Positions 42,858-52,817 are shown, counted from the stretch's first letter. The stretch: DNA of 64,000 nucleotides from Colimorpha sp045640985 (GCA_045640985.1 JAZUFZ010000004.1:13676-77675), one strand, 5' to 3'. Translations and numbers: made by a program. The notes: a model not told the origin generated them from the sequence alone.

Positions 42858-44300
42858 ATGAAAAACATTATCAAAATGTTCTGCTTCGCAGCAGTCTTTG
42901 CAGGTCTTTTCCTGACCTCGTCCTGCATGAAAGAGTACACCATCACGGTACAATCGAACAACGAAGCCTGGGGAACAGTTTCCGGTTCCGGAACCTACGC
43001 ACAAGGCGCAGAAATCCAAATTTCCGCCATTCCGGCATCCGGCTGCTACTTCATAGCATGGAACGACAACAACACCGACAATCCCCGCACCATCACCGTT
43101 ACGGAGAACGCCACCTATATCGCAACCTTCAGCGACACTCCCGGCGGCGGAGGAGACGATCCTACCGTATGGAGCGGCACCATCTCGGCCAACACCACAT
43201 GGGAAGACCGCGGTCTCCCCGTGGACTATGTGATTGACGGCTATCTTGAGATAGACGGCAACGCCCTGCTCACCATCGAGCCCGGCGTCACCATCATGTT
43301 CGCCAGCGTAAGCAGCGGCATCGACGTAGGCGAGAACGCAGGTCTCCGCATGGTGGGCACCGAAGAGAACCCCATCGTACTCTGTGGCCCGACCAACAAC
43401 CCCAACAACGGCTCCTGGGGCAACATCAACATCTATTCCAATCGCGCCGACAACCAGTTCGAATACGTCCAGTTCCTCCGCGGCGGCTCCGACGACTCCA
43501 AATGGAGAGGCGTGGTCCGTATGGGCGGCAATGCAAAACTCTCTATGAAGCACTGTCTGATCGACGGCAGCCTCGGCACTGGCTTTGTGGCAGAATACAG
43601 CAACAATACCATCATGGCATTTGAGCACAACACCATCACCCATTGTGCCACCTACCCAATGATTACCGAATCTCACACCGATTTCCTTGACAACCTCAGC
43701 ATCAACAATACCTTCATCAACAACGGAAACAATGTTATCTATATGTATGGTATTGATCTCGACCTGACCGAAAACCATACCCTTAAGGCCATGTCCATAC
43801 CTTACTATTTTGAGAGATTCGATCTACGTGGCAACAAAACCTTCACCATCGAACCCGGAACCCAGATGCTTTTCGGCCACGAGGCTTACATCTCCGTTAA
43901 TAGCGACGTCATCTTTGTGGCAAATGGAACTGAAAGCGAACCCATCATCATGAGCGGAGAAGCCGACAACGCTCCCTGGAGCGGCATCACCTTCCGCAGC
44001 ACACGCAACGGCAACTCTATCTCCTACTGCCAGATCAAGGGCGTCGGCGTAAGCGACAGCTACGACAACTCTTCCTGTATCTATATTGACACAGATGCCA
44101 AACTGTCCCTCCAAAACAACACCTTCGGTCCCAGCCAATACTATGGCGTCTGGATCGAGAACATCAACAATTGGGGTAATGTGACCCATAGCGGCAACAC
44201 CTTCTCAGGCTGCAACGTCTCCAACGTACACCTCTATTCCGAAGGCACCTACAACGGCCAGGAATACACAGCCGAAACCAATCTGGATGACCTTCCATAA
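42858..44300 (+). CDS. Lipoprotein with InlB-type repeat and right-handed beta-helix
   Basis: A 480-residue surface lipoprotein: MKNIIKMFCFAAVFAGLFLT then a SSC lipobox (about Cys23). Residues of about 28-95 form one InlB B-repeat-like (bacterial repeat) domain, including GSGTYAQGAEIQISAIPASG and FIAWNDNN. A Gly-rich linker (PGGGGDDP) leads to a parallel beta-helix (about 105-480) with repeated L-x-N/I-x-G turns. No catalytic residues identified, so binding of glycans or adhesion is as likely as lyase activity. It ends at a bidirectional terminator. Confidence 0.78.
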   Translation: MKNIIKMFCFAAVFAGLFLTSSCMKEYTITVQSNNEAWGTVSGSGTYAQGAEIQISAIPASGCYFIAWNDNNTDNPRTITVTENATYIATFSDTPGGGGDDPTVWSGTISANTTWEDRGLPVDYVIDGYLEIDGNALLTIEPGVTIMFASVSSGIDVGENAGLRMVGTEENPIVLCGPTNNPNNGSWGNINIYSNRADNQFEYVQFLRGGSDDSKWRGVVRMGGNAKLSMKHCLIDGSLGTGFVAEYSNNTIMAFEHNTITHCATYPMITESHTDFLDNLSINNTFINNGNNVIYMYGIDLDLTENHTLKAMSIPYYFERFDLRGNKTFTIEPGTQMLFGHEAYISVNSDVIFVANGTESEPIIMSGEADNAPWSGITFRSTRNGNSISYCQIKGVGVSDSYDNSSCIYIDTDAKLSLQNNTFGPSQYYGVWIENINNWGNVTHSGNTFSGCNVSNVHLYSEGTYNGQEYTAETNLDDLP

Positions 44301-44323
44301 GATGCCATAACATAAAACATCTT

Positions 44324-44365
44324 AAACAAGAATGCCACCCTTCGCGAAGGGTGGCATTCTTGTTT
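44324..44365. terminator. Bidirectional terminator
   Basis: A perfect 21-bp inverted repeat: AAACAAGAATGCCACCCTTC meets GAAGGGTGGCATTCTTGTTT around a central CG (44324-44365). It lies between the convergent beta-helix lipoprotein gene and proS, with A/T tracts on both sides. Confidence 0.92.
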
Positions 44366-44380
44366 AATCAGAAGACGCGA

Positions 44381-45853
44381 TTAGTAAGCGCGACTGAAGA
44401 TAACACGACGATGGGAAGGACGACCGCTGTAAATGCAGGTACCTTCTTCTTCGGGAGCATCGTAAGGTATGCAACGAATGGTAGCCTTGGTCTCTTCCTT
44501 GATACGTTCTTCCGTTTCGGTAGTGCCGTCCCAATGGCAGAGCAGATAACCGTTCTTTTCGATTTCCACCTTAAATTCTTCCCAGGTATCTACCTTACGG
44601 GTCATGGAAGCGCGGAAGTCGGAGGCTTTCTTGAAGAGGTTCTTCTGGATTTCTTCCATCAATGTCTCAACATAATCGGCTATGCCTTCGAGCGGGAGGT
44701 TCTGTTTTTCGAGAGTATCACGACGACATACTTCGCAGGTACCATTTTCAAGATCACGAGGACCGAGAGCAATACGGACCGGAACACCCTTAAATTCATA
44801 TTCGTTGAACTTCCAACCCGGTTTGTATTCGGTACGGTTGTCGTATTTCACAGTAATACCTTTAGCCTGAAGTGCCTTGATTATTGGAGCAACTTTCTCG
44901 TCAATCATCGGAAGCTGTTCTGCCGACTTGTAGATAGGCACAATTGCCACCTGGATAGGCGCCAGTTTTGGAGGAAGTACCAAACCGTTGTCATCGGAAT
45001 GAGTCATGATAAGGGCACCCATCAGACGGGTAGAAACACCCCAGGAGGTGGCCCATACATATTCAAGTTTGTTTTCCTTGTTGAGGAACTGTACCTCGAA
45101 AGCCTTGGCGAAATTCTGTCCCAGGAAGTGGGAAGTGCCGGCCTGAAGAGCCTTGCCGTCCTGCATCATGGCTTCGATACAATAGGTATCCAAAGCACCA
45201 GCGAAACGCTCGTTAGGCGACTTCACACCTTTTACTACAGGAACTGCCATCCAGTTTTCAGCGAAATCAGCATAAACATCCAGCATACGACGTGCCTCAG
45301 CTTCGGCCTCCTCTCGGGTGGCATGGGCGGTATGACCTTCCTGCCAGAGAAATTCAGCAGTACGGAGGAACATACGTGTACGCATTTCCCAACGGACTAC
45401 ATTTGCCCACTGGTTGCAGAGAATAGGAAGGTCTCGATAGGACTTAATCCAGTTCTTATAAGTACTCCAGATGATAGTCTCGGAGGTAGGCCGAACGATA
45501 AGTTCTTCTTCGAGTTTTGCATCGGGATCCACCACAACACCGGAGCCGTTGGGATCGTTCATCAAGCGATGGTGAGTAACCACAGCACATTCTTTTGCAA
45601 AGCCTTCCACATGCTCAGCCTCACGACTGAGAAACGACTTAGGAATAAAAAGCGGGAAATAAGCATTCTGGTGACCTGTTGCCTTGAACATATCATCCAG
45701 CGCACGTTGCATCTTTTCCCAGATAGCGTAACCGTAAGGCTTGATTACCATACAGCCTCTCACAGCAGAAGTCTCTGCCAAATCGGCACGAACTACCAGT
45801 TCATTGTACCATTCAGAATAGTTTTCAGAGCGTTTTACAAAATCTTTTGCCAT
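44381..45853 (-). CDS. proS: Prolyl-tRNA synthetase (eukaryote/archaeal-like type)
   Basis: A 490-residue class II synthetase charging tRNA-Pro. Motif 2 region RWEMRTRMFLRTAEFLWQEGHTAH and motif 3 GVSTRLMGALIMTH are visible; there is no bacterial editing insertion. The C-terminal zinc-type region (CEVCRRDTLEKQN) and terminal RAY match the archaeal/eukaryotic-like ProS form standard in Bacteroidetes. Single gene; promoter box TAATTTTGC at 45941-45949 on the minus strand. Confidence 0.96.
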   Translation of the reverse strand: MAKDFVKRSENYSEWYNELVVRADLAETSAVRGCMVIKPYGYAIWEKMQRALDDMFKATGHQNAYFPLFIPKSFLSREAEHVEGFAKECAVVTHHRLMNDPNGSGVVVDPDAKLEEELIVRPTSETIIWSTYKNWIKSYRDLPILCNQWANVVRWEMRTRMFLRTAEFLWQEGHTAHATREEAEAEARRMLDVYADFAENWMAVPVVKGVKSPNERFAGALDTYCIEAMMQDGKALQAGTSHFLGQNFAKAFEVQFLNKENKLEYVWATSWGVSTRLMGALIMTHSDDNGLVLPPKLAPIQVAIVPIYKSAEQLPMIDEKVAPIIKALQAKGITVKYDNRTEYKPGWKFNEYEFKGVPVRIALGPRDLENGTCEVCRRDTLEKQNLPLEGIADYVETLMEEIQKNLFKKASDFRASMTRKVDTWEEFKVEIEKNGYLLCHWDGTTETEERIKEETKATIRCIPYDAPEEEGTCIYSGRPSHRRVIFSRAY

Positions 45854-45940
45854 ATAATATGTATTTTTATCATCAAATTTTTAGGGCAACTATATAATAA
45901 AAGATAGTTTTCCGCGTTATTAAATGTATAATTTCAAAAT

Positions 45941-45949
45941 GCAAAATTA
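45941..45949 (-). promoter_or_regulatory. -7 box of proS
   Basis: TAATTTTGC on the minus strand, 88 bases upstream of the start at 45853. Confidence 0.6.
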
Positions 45950-45977
45950 CAAAAATAATATCAAATAGAGCAAAAAA

Positions 45978-46841
45978 ATGAAAAATATATTATCCCACAC
46001 TCGCATAACCCTAATAAAAATCAACATGTTGAGCGTTGTATTTTTATTAGGTTTTATCGGTTCAATTCAAGGTCAGGAAAAGCTTTCCCAAGACACTTTG
46101 GACTGTGTAACGATTGGTTTCAACGTAGGTACAATGTTTCCTTCGGCGAGCAGTTCCCACATAACCTTACCAAACGGAACCCAAACCCAGAATGGGACAA
46201 TGAATAGTTTGTACAAAAGTCCATGGTTAGACTTTGGAATAGATGCCATGTACAAATTCAAGAGCAACTGGGTAGCCGACGTGGAAGCGAGTCTTTTTTT
46301 CGGAAGCGACAACCTGAAAGACCGTGCGCAAAGAATACCGACATTATTTACGGTAGATGAAATTGTGATTGGAGACAACGGAGTGGATGCTGGTGTAACA
46401 TGTTTTAACCGTGGTCTGGATTTGAGAATCGGCGGAGCCAGAATCATAAAAGTACTGCCCAAAAATCCGAATTCGGGCATTCTCGCAAAATTGAGCGGAG
46501 GTATCATGCAGCAGCAGACTATTTTTACAGCCAACAACGCAGAAGTGCCGCAACTGACTGGCGATTACAAACGGCTCTACGACCATCAGCGTTTCGGATG
46601 GACTCTGACAGAAGGCTTAGGATGGTGGTTTATGAGCAACGGCCAGAATCTGGTAAACTTCAAAGTCACTTTCGAGGTAACCGAATGCTGGAGCCACTCA
46701 ACCCGTGACTATACCATAGATAACATGATGGGACTGACGGGCAAAGACGACAACAAATATTTCGACCTGATCTATACTATCAAACTGTGCTGGATGTTCC
46801 CTCTGACGGGCAAAGCGTCCTATGACTACTACTATTATTAA
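45978..46841 (+). CDS. Predicted outer-membrane beta-barrel protein
   Basis: A 287-residue protein with a long signal peptide (cleavage likely after GSIQG, near residue 32). Alternating hydrophobic and polar strands follow (FNVGTMFPSA, DFGIDAMYKF, WVADVEASLFFG, KVTFEVTECW), ending in a Tyr-rich DYYYY tail, which fits a small outer-membrane barrel. I do not recognise a named family. It lies 9 bases before the TamL gene, so a supporting role in outer-membrane assembly or simple co-expression is possible. Confidence 0.65.
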   Translation: MKNILSHTRITLIKINMLSVVFLLGFIGSIQGQEKLSQDTLDCVTIGFNVGTMFPSASSSHITLPNGTQTQNGTMNSLYKSPWLDFGIDAMYKFKSNWVADVEASLFFGSDNLKDRAQRIPTLFTVDEIVIGDNGVDAGVTCFNRGLDLRIGGARIIKVLPKNPNSGILAKLSGGIMQQQTIFTANNAEVPQLTGDYKRLYDHQRFGWTLTEGLGWWFMSNGQNLVNFKVTFEVTECWSHSTRDYTIDNMMGLTGKDDNKYFDLIYTIKLCWMFPLTGKASYDYYYY

Positions 46842-46850
46842 TACCCAAGC

Positions 46851-49202
46851 GTGAAAAGAGTATTCTATATAGGAGTCATCATCCTGATGACAATGATGAT
46901 GACCGGATGCGGAATGAGCCGTTTTCTGGAAGATGATGAATATGTTCTAAAAGAAAACAAATTCATCATCACGACAAACGACACATCCGCCAATATGGAC
47001 TATATTAAGGATGCTTTGAAAGGTGTTGAGAACTATGCCGTGCAAAATGGGAACAAAAAAATTCTCGGCACACGAGTGGCAATGATATTCTACACTTTTT
47101 CATCACCGGAAAAAGACAACTGGCTCAACCGTTTTATCCGCAAAAACGGAGAGGCTCCAGTAGTGCTGGACCCATTAAGTGCGCAACAGACCGCCAACCA
47201 GATTGAAAATCTACTCGCCACCAAGGGGTGCTTTGAATCAAACGTTACATATAATATAGAACCTATAAGAAATAGAGACGCGCGCGCGAACTATATTATA
47301 AATGCGACCAGACGCTATCAGATTGAGGATGTAAAATACCATAGCCGCAACGATTCTATAAAAACACATTTTAACGACATTGAAGCGGGTTCACTAATAA
47401 AAAAAGGAGACTGCTATGACCAGGATATACTAAGTGCTGAACGGGACCGTATTGCTGAATTTCTACAGAACGAGGGATACTTCTATGCCAGCAACGAACT
47501 CATCAGATTCCTCATTGATACCACATATTCCAACCAGCACCTGCTTAGCATAGATATACTCATCAATGAACCAGCAGACGGTGCCCCACTCAAGAAATAC
47601 TATGTAGGCGATGTGACCATATACCCAGACCCCACTGAAGGGGAAACCGACACTCTTATATACTGCAACAAACTCAGAAGCAGGGACGTCTCCTATAAGT
47701 TTGTATATGGCAAGGAAATGGCACTCACACCCAAAATCGTCAGCCAATCCATGATGCTTTTTCCTGGTCGTCCCTACCGCCCCAGAAGTATCACAAACTC
47801 GTATAACAACCTACTTTCACTCCACAACTTCAAATATATCGACATCAAATTTGAGCCCCGCCCAGACTCGTCAAATCTGGTGGACGCACATGTACGACTG
47901 CTCACCTCAACCAAAAGAAAACTGAGTGCATCACTGGAATTGAGCAACGCATCTTCCATGGGAAGCGGACTCACAAACAATTTCCTCACGAGCGGAAATA
48001 TGGGAGTTGAAACCATTTTGGAATACCAGAACAAAAATTTATGGGGAGGTGCTGAACTGCTGAAAGTAGATGCATCTCTGCTGGTGGAGCTACCCAAACT
48101 CATCCTGAAAAATGGAGCCTCCGAATTTCATGAAATGTTCTCTGCATTTGAAACGGGTATGAATGCCAGCTTGGACATACCCCAATTCCTCCTGCCTTTT
48201 ACCAGCAACATTACCTGGCAGCGGGCACGCCCCCACACCATTATTAGCCTGGGTGCCGACTACCAGTACAGGAACTATTTTGAACGTATATTAGGAAATA
48301 TATCCTATGGATATTCCTGGCGACATAACCGACAGGTTCAGCACCAGATTATACCGATAGAAATCACTTACGTCAAATTTCTTTCTTTGGATGAGGATTT
48401 TCTTCAAAGGCTTCAGGGAGTCTCTGACTTACGCCTCAAATATCAATACAGCGACCACTATGTGATGGCTGCAAGATACAACTACATCTATAACAATCAG
48501 CAATTCGGGACGCGAACCAACTTCAATTATTTCAACGCGACCATAGAAACGGCCGGTAACTTGCTGCAAGGTCTCAGCCTACTTACAGATGGGCCTGTGG
48601 ATGCCAACGGCGTAAGGCAATTGTTCGGAGTTCCATACTCTCAATATGTCAGACTGAATATTGATGCCAAACGATATTTTTACCACGGAAACAATAGTAC
48701 CTTCGTGGCAAGAGTACTGGCAGGCCTGGGATTGCCGTATGCCAACTCGCAATCCATGCCTTACGAAAAAAGTTTCTACGGTGGCGGTCCCACTACGATG
48801 AGAGCATGGCAGCTGCGTCGGTTAGGGCCCGGAGGGCACAACACTTCCAGTGGAGATATTCTGGAACGTGTTGGCGATATTCAGTTAGTCATCAATCTTG
48901 AGGAGAGATTTCCAATTTCGGGAATATTTGAAGGTGCCGTATTTACCGACATCGGTAATGTATGGCTTATGCGTCCGTCAGAAGAATACCCCAATGGAGA
49001 ATTTTCATTCAGCAAACTTTATAAAGAACTTGCAGTCGGAATAGGAGCCGGATTGAGGTTGAATATTTCTATTCTAACCCTGAGACTGGATTTTGGAATA
49101 CCACTGTATGACCCTGGATATGATACGGGATTATGCTGGAGACTACCTTACTGGAAATTCAATCAGATTGTAACCAATATAGGTATCAACTATCCATTCT
49201 AA
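46851..49202 (+). CDS. tamL: TamL-like Omp85 outer-membrane assembly lipoprotein
   Basis: A 783-residue BamA/TamA-superfamily protein with GTG start, chosen because the signal begins there (MKRVFYIGVIILMTMMMTGC, Cys20 lipobox). POTRA-type domains cover about 25-330 (YVLKENKFIITTNDT at the start) and a 16-strand barrel the rest, with the conserved GGPTTMRAWQLRRLGPG strand-loop motif near 645 and a terminal Phe (INYPF). The lipidated form is typical of the Bacteroidetes TamL. Together with TamB it inserts outer-membrane proteins; a TamB gene is not nearby. It precedes a polyprenyl synthase by 20 bases. Confidence 0.9.
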   Translation: MKRVFYIGVIILMTMMMTGCGMSRFLEDDEYVLKENKFIITTNDTSANMDYIKDALKGVENYAVQNGNKKILGTRVAMIFYTFSSPEKDNWLNRFIRKNGEAPVVLDPLSAQQTANQIENLLATKGCFESNVTYNIEPIRNRDARANYIINATRRYQIEDVKYHSRNDSIKTHFNDIEAGSLIKKGDCYDQDILSAERDRIAEFLQNEGYFYASNELIRFLIDTTYSNQHLLSIDILINEPADGAPLKKYYVGDVTIYPDPTEGETDTLIYCNKLRSRDVSYKFVYGKEMALTPKIVSQSMMLFPGRPYRPRSITNSYNNLLSLHNFKYIDIKFEPRPDSSNLVDAHVRLLTSTKRKLSASLELSNASSMGSGLTNNFLTSGNMGVETILEYQNKNLWGGAELLKVDASLLVELPKLILKNGASEFHEMFSAFETGMNASLDIPQFLLPFTSNITWQRARPHTIISLGADYQYRNYFERILGNISYGYSWRHNRQVQHQIIPIEITYVKFLSLDEDFLQRLQGVSDLRLKYQYSDHYVMAARYNYIYNNQQFGTRTNFNYFNATIETAGNLLQGLSLLTDGPVDANGVRQLFGVPYSQYVRLNIDAKRYFYHGNNSTFVARVLAGLGLPYANSQSMPYEKSFYGGGPTTMRAWQLRRLGPGGHNTSSGDILERVGDIQLVINLEERFPISGIFEGAVFTDIGNVWLMRPSEEYPNGEFSFSKLYKELAVGIGAGLRLNISILTLRLDFGIPLYDPGYDTGLCWRLPYWKFNQIVTNIGINYPF

Positions 49203-49222
49203 GCACGAAAAACTCAAACAAT

Positions 49223-50197
49223 ATGAACACACTAAAAGAACAAATCGAGTTAGTAAAGCAATACTTTGACGAAGAAAATTTCATGTTCGAGCCTAAAGGG
49301 CTGTATGAACCAATAGATTATACCCTCCGCTTGGGCGGAAAAAGGATAAGACCAGTAATGCTTCTTACCGCCAACGAGATGTTCGGAGGAGACAAAGAAC
49401 TGGCACGGCACGCAGCAATCGGCATTGAGACTTTCCACAACTTTACCTTACTCCACGATGACCTGATGGATAAATCACCCATTCGCCGCGGAAAGGCTAC
49501 CGTTTACTGCAAATGGAATGAAAATACCGCCATTCTCTCGGGCGACACGATGTTCGCTATGGCCTGGGAACAGATGCTCAAACAACCTCATGCAAACCTG
49601 CAATCTATCCTACAGACTTTCAACCGAACCGCCATAGAAGTGTGCGAAGGTCAGCAATATGACATGGATTTCGAGACACGAGACGATGTAAGCATTGCAG
49701 AATACATGGAAATGATACGCCTCAAAACTGCGGTATTATTGGCTGGTGCCTTGAAAATCGGAGCTATGTATGCAAATGCGCCAGATGAAGACATTCAACA
49801 CCTATACAATTGTGGCATACATTTAGGTCTCGCATTTCAACTACAAGATGATCTTCTGGACGCCTACGGAGACGAAGCCACCTTTGGTAAGAAAACTGGA
49901 AGTGACATTCGGGACAACAAAAAGACTTTCCTTTATCTAAGAGCCCTCCAGACAGCAACACCAGAGCAGCAGAAAATTCTACGAAGACTTTTCTCTTCTA
50001 CCCCAGAAGACACCACAGAGAAGGTAGCCACTGTGCTGGATATTTATCAGTCTATTGACATCCGAAGCCAAGTGGAAGTAGAAATCAACAATGAATTTGA
50101 AATAGCCCAACAGGAATTGGCAAAAATCAATATTCCATCGACCCAAAAAGGCACTTTGGAAGAGCTTATGCAAACCTTGCTTGACAGAAAAAAATAA
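49223..50197 (+). CDS. Polyprenyl diphosphate synthase
   Basis: A 324-residue trans-isoprenyl diphosphate synthase with both Asp-rich motifs: DDLMD at 79-83 (LLHDDLMDKS) and DDLLD at 209-213 (QLQDDLLDAYGD), plus the GGKRIRP substrate loop. It elongates farnesyl or geranyl diphosphate, for quinone side chains or carrier lipids; chain length cannot be set with confidence. The earlier in-frame ATG at 49133 lies inside tamL, so 49223 was chosen. Confidence 0.92.
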   Translation: MNTLKEQIELVKQYFDEENFMFEPKGLYEPIDYTLRLGGKRIRPVMLLTANEMFGGDKELARHAAIGIETFHNFTLLHDDLMDKSPIRRGKATVYCKWNENTAILSGDTMFAMAWEQMLKQPHANLQSILQTFNRTAIEVCEGQQYDMDFETRDDVSIAEYMEMIRLKTAVLLAGALKIGAMYANAPDEDIQHLYNCGIHLGLAFQLQDDLLDAYGDEATFGKKTGSDIRDNKKTFLYLRALQTATPEQQKILRRLFSSTPEDTTEKVATVLDIYQSIDIRSQVEVEINNEFEIAQQELAKINIPSTQKGTLEELMQTLLDRKK

Positions 50198-50247
50198 AAA
50201 AAAACTAAAAAAATCCAAAAATTCTTTCACATATTAAAATTTTGTTG

Positions 50248-50256
50248 TAAATTTGC
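50248..50256 (+). promoter_or_regulatory. -7 box of the exbB-exbD operon
   Basis: TAAATTTGC, 62 bases before the exbB start. Confidence 0.65.
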
Positions 50257-50318
50257 AGATAATTGTTATACGTAGAAATTAAATTAACTAATTAATAATT
50301 AAAACATTAAACTCAATC

Positions 50319-51146
50319 ATGAAAAAAGTTATTGCTTTAATGTCGATAGTTGGACTGTTGACATTTGCCAATTTCAATGGCGTGATGGCACAAGAGGCAA
50401 CTCCTGAAGCCACCGCAGAAGCTACCGAACAAGTTGACGAACAAGTAGCAGATTCAGTAGTTGCTGAAGCAGCTGAGGAAGAACTCGAAGCCGTAGCTAC
50501 TCCTGAAGCAGAAACCAAATCCTTCCATCAGGTACTGAAACAGAAGTACATTGAAGGTGGTGCCGGCTGGATGACCCCTGTACTCCTCTGCCTTATCTTC
50601 GGTATGGCACTCGTTATTGAACGCGTTCTTTATCTGAATATGGCAACTACCAATGTTGAAAAACTTCTCAACGGTATTGAAGAACAAGTTGCAAAGGGCG
50701 ATTATAACGCAGCAAAGGAACTCTGCCGCAATACCCGTGGCCCAGTAGCAAGCATCTTCTATCAAGGTTTGGACCGCATCGACGCAGGTTTGGACAATGT
50801 TGAAAAGGCTGTTACCAGCTATGGTGGCGTTCAGATGGCTCGTCTGGAAAGCAACATGACCTGGATTTCTTTGTTCATCGCTCTGGCTCCTTCTTTCGGA
50901 TTCCTCGGAACTGTAGTCGGAATGGTACAGGCATTCGATGATATCGAAGCTGCTGGTGACATCAGCCCGACGGTTGTTGCTGGTGGTATGAAGGTTGCAT
51001 TGTTGACCACTGTATTCGGTCTTATCGTAGCTATCATCCTTCAGATTTTCTACAACTACATCCTTACCAAAATCGAAAGCCTCGTTGCCGAGATGGAAGA
51101 TGGTTCTATCACCTTCATGGATATCTTGGTAAAACACAGCAAATAA
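50319..51146 (+). CDS. exbB: MotA/TolQ/ExbB proton channel protein
   Basis: A 275-residue ExbB. An N-terminal signal-like segment ends GVMAQ and is followed by an acidic Glu/Ala-rich periplasmic stretch (about 26-68). Three ExbB helices follow: about 88-108 (MTPVLLCLIFGMALVIERVLY), near 185-210 (LAPSFGFLGTVVGMVQAF, the conserved motif) and near 225-250. It forms the proton-driven motor with ExbD to energise TonB-dependent uptake. First gene of a four-gene operon. Confidence 0.92.
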   Translation: MKKVIALMSIVGLLTFANFNGVMAQEATPEATAEATEQVDEQVADSVVAEAAEEELEAVATPEAETKSFHQVLKQKYIEGGAGWMTPVLLCLIFGMALVIERVLYLNMATTNVEKLLNGIEEQVAKGDYNAAKELCRNTRGPVASIFYQGLDRIDAGLDNVEKAVTSYGGVQMARLESNMTWISLFIALAPSFGFLGTVVGMVQAFDDIEAAGDISPTVVAGGMKVALLTTVFGLIVAIILQIFYNYILTKIESLVAEMEDGSITFMDILVKHSK

Positions 51147-51201
51147 TAGTCTAAGGATACAAAACCCAATTTATTAACTAATTAAAAATCCTTAAACTAT
51201 C

Positions 51202-51648
51202 ATGCAAGAAAAATCTAAAAAAATGATTACCCTCCTGATGCTGGGTTTGGCAGTAATAGCCTCCATTCTGGCTATTGTATTTGCCATGAACCAGAACAAT
51301 GAGGGCATGTATTGGGCAGCATATTGGGTAACTTTGGTAATGGTAGTAATTTCTATCATCGGCATTCTTGGTTTCGCTCTGATGAAATTAATCAAGAATT
51401 TCAAAGAAAACCCAAAACAAGCTAAAAAGACCCTGCTTATATTTGCAATTGCAATCGTTGCCGTTGTAGTTTCATTCCTCTTGGCAACTGGTACAGATGT
51501 AAGCCAGGCTCTGCTCGACAAAAACAACCTTACTGTAGGAACTTCCAGATGGATTGGCGCAGCCGTAGTACTCGTTTATATTATGGTTATCGCAGCTGCT
51601 TTAGCCATCGTATATGTAGAATGCTCCAAACTGTTTAAAAAGAAATAA
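51202..51648 (+). CDS. Small membrane protein within the exbB-exbD operon
   Basis: A 148-residue protein with four predicted helices (about 8-28, 38-60, 77-95 and 112-142) and a lysine-rich C-terminus (KLFKKK). No family name recognised. Its position between exbB and two exbD genes, 55 bases after exbB and 6 bases before exbD, is a gene order seen in other Bacteroidales. An accessory role in the energy-coupling complex is plausible but not shown. Confidence 0.75.
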   Translation: MQEKSKKMITLLMLGLAVIASILAIVFAMNQNNEGMYWAAYWVTLVMVVISIIGILGFALMKLIKNFKENPKQAKKTLLIFAIAIVAVVVSFLLATGTDVSQALLDKNNLTVGTSRWIGAAVVLVYIMVIAAALAIVYVECSKLFKKK

Positions 51649-51654
51649 TAAACT

Positions 51655-52230
51655 ATGGGAAGAAAAACTCCAGGATTGAATACAAGTTCAATGGCCGACA
51701 TCTCGTTCCTGCTTTTGACGTTCTTCCTTATGACGTCAAGCATCAACACAGATCAGGGCATTGCACGTCGTCTGCCTCCTCCCCTTCCCCCAAATCAGGA
51801 GAAACCGCCAGAGGTTCACAAGCGCAACATCTTTGTTGTGAAGATCAACTCTATGGATCAACTCCTGTTCGATGGAGAATATGGTCAAATCAACGACCTG
51901 AGGGAGCGTGCTAAGACATTCCTTGGCAACCCAAACAACCTTTCCAATCTCCCAGAAAAAGAGAAGATGGATATTCCTCTCCTGGGAACAATGGAAGTTT
52001 CCAAGGGTGTTATTTCACTGCAGAACGACCGTGGTACCTCGTATGACATGTACATACAGGTTCAAAACGAATTGGCAGCAGCTATCAGCGAAATGCGTAA
52101 CGAACTGTCAAATGAACGTTTTGGTAGAAAATATGCAGACCTTAAAGACAACCAGCGCGAAGCTATTGATAAAGCCATTCCTGTGGCTATATCTGAGGCC
52201 GAGCCTACAAAGATAGGAGAACAGAAATAA
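51655..52230 (+). CDS. exbD: Biopolymer transport protein ExbD (first copy)
   Basis: A 191-residue single-pass protein with the ExbD start NTSSMADISFLLLTFFLMTSS; the Asp in MADISF is the expected proton-carrying residue. The periplasmic domain is preceded by a proline-rich linker (LPPPLPPNQEKPP). It pairs with ExbB. It shares one base with the second exbD (TAATGG), so the two are made together, probably as a heteromeric pair. Confidence 0.9.
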   Translation: MGRKTPGLNTSSMADISFLLLTFFLMTSSINTDQGIARRLPPPLPPNQEKPPEVHKRNIFVVKINSMDQLLFDGEYGQINDLRERAKTFLGNPNNLSNLPEKEKMDIPLLGTMEVSKGVISLQNDRGTSYDMYIQVQNELAAAISEMRNELSNERFGRKYADLKDNQREAIDKAIPVAISEAEPTKIGEQK

Positions 52231-52700
52231 TGGCAAGATTTACAGGTAAAAAAGCAAAAGAAACACCTGGCTTGAACATGGGTTCCATGTCCGACATTAT
52301 CTTCATGCTCTTGTTCTTCTTCATGGTGATTACCACCATGCGCGAAAGCACTTTGTTCGTGAAGATCTCGGTTCCTCAAGCCAGCGAAGTCAGCAAACTG
52401 GAAAAGAAGAGTCTGGTAAGTTACATCAACGTCGGTGTGCCTATTCCTGACCAACAGTCAAAATACGGTACCGAGCCACGTATCCAGCTCAACGACCAGA
52501 TTGCTGAAGTGTCTGACATTCCAACCTTCGTAGAACTCGAGAAGGAAGCCCGCGATGAAGCAGACCGTCCTTTCATCACCACCGCCATCAAGGCTGACCA
52601 AGAGGTAAAGATGGGTCTCGTAAGCGACATCAAGCAGGAATTGCGTAATTCCGGCGCCTTCAAGATTTTCTACACCGCTCGTAAAGGTGAAAGAAAGTAA
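52230..52700 (+). CDS. exbD: Biopolymer transport protein ExbD (second copy)
   Basis: A 156-residue ExbD with NMGSMSDIIFMLLFFFMVITT, including the key Asp in MSDIIF. It is shorter than the first copy and lacks the proline-rich linker. Two non-identical ExbD proteins per ExbB operon are usual in Bacteroidetes. It ends at a strong terminator. Confidence 0.9.
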   Translation: MARFTGKKAKETPGLNMGSMSDIIFMLLFFFMVITTMRESTLFVKISVPQASEVSKLEKKSLVSYINVGVPIPDQQSKYGTEPRIQLNDQIAEVSDIPTFVELEKEARDEADRPFITTAIKADQEVKMGLVSDIKQELRNSGAFKIFYTARKGERK

Positions 52701-52717
52701 TTGACACTTTTTCAAAT

Positions 52718-52748
52718 AAAAGGCCGCACCTATTGCGGCCTTTTTATT
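52718..52748 (+). terminator. Terminator of the exbB-exbD operon
   Basis: AAAAGGCCGC (52718-52727) pairs with GCGGCCTTTT around ACCTATT, followed by a T-rich run. Confidence 0.92.
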
Positions 52749-52817
52749 TTTTGATTGATATATAAGCCAAGCTGAATCCGCCAGTGAGGGCACTAAAGCG
52801 AACAAAGCAATACACAA

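Noticed and set aside
44351..45907. 518-codon plus-strand open frame opposite proS
   Set aside because: ProS on the minus strand is complete with all motifs; the antisense frame has no recognisable domain and arises from codon bias of the real gene.
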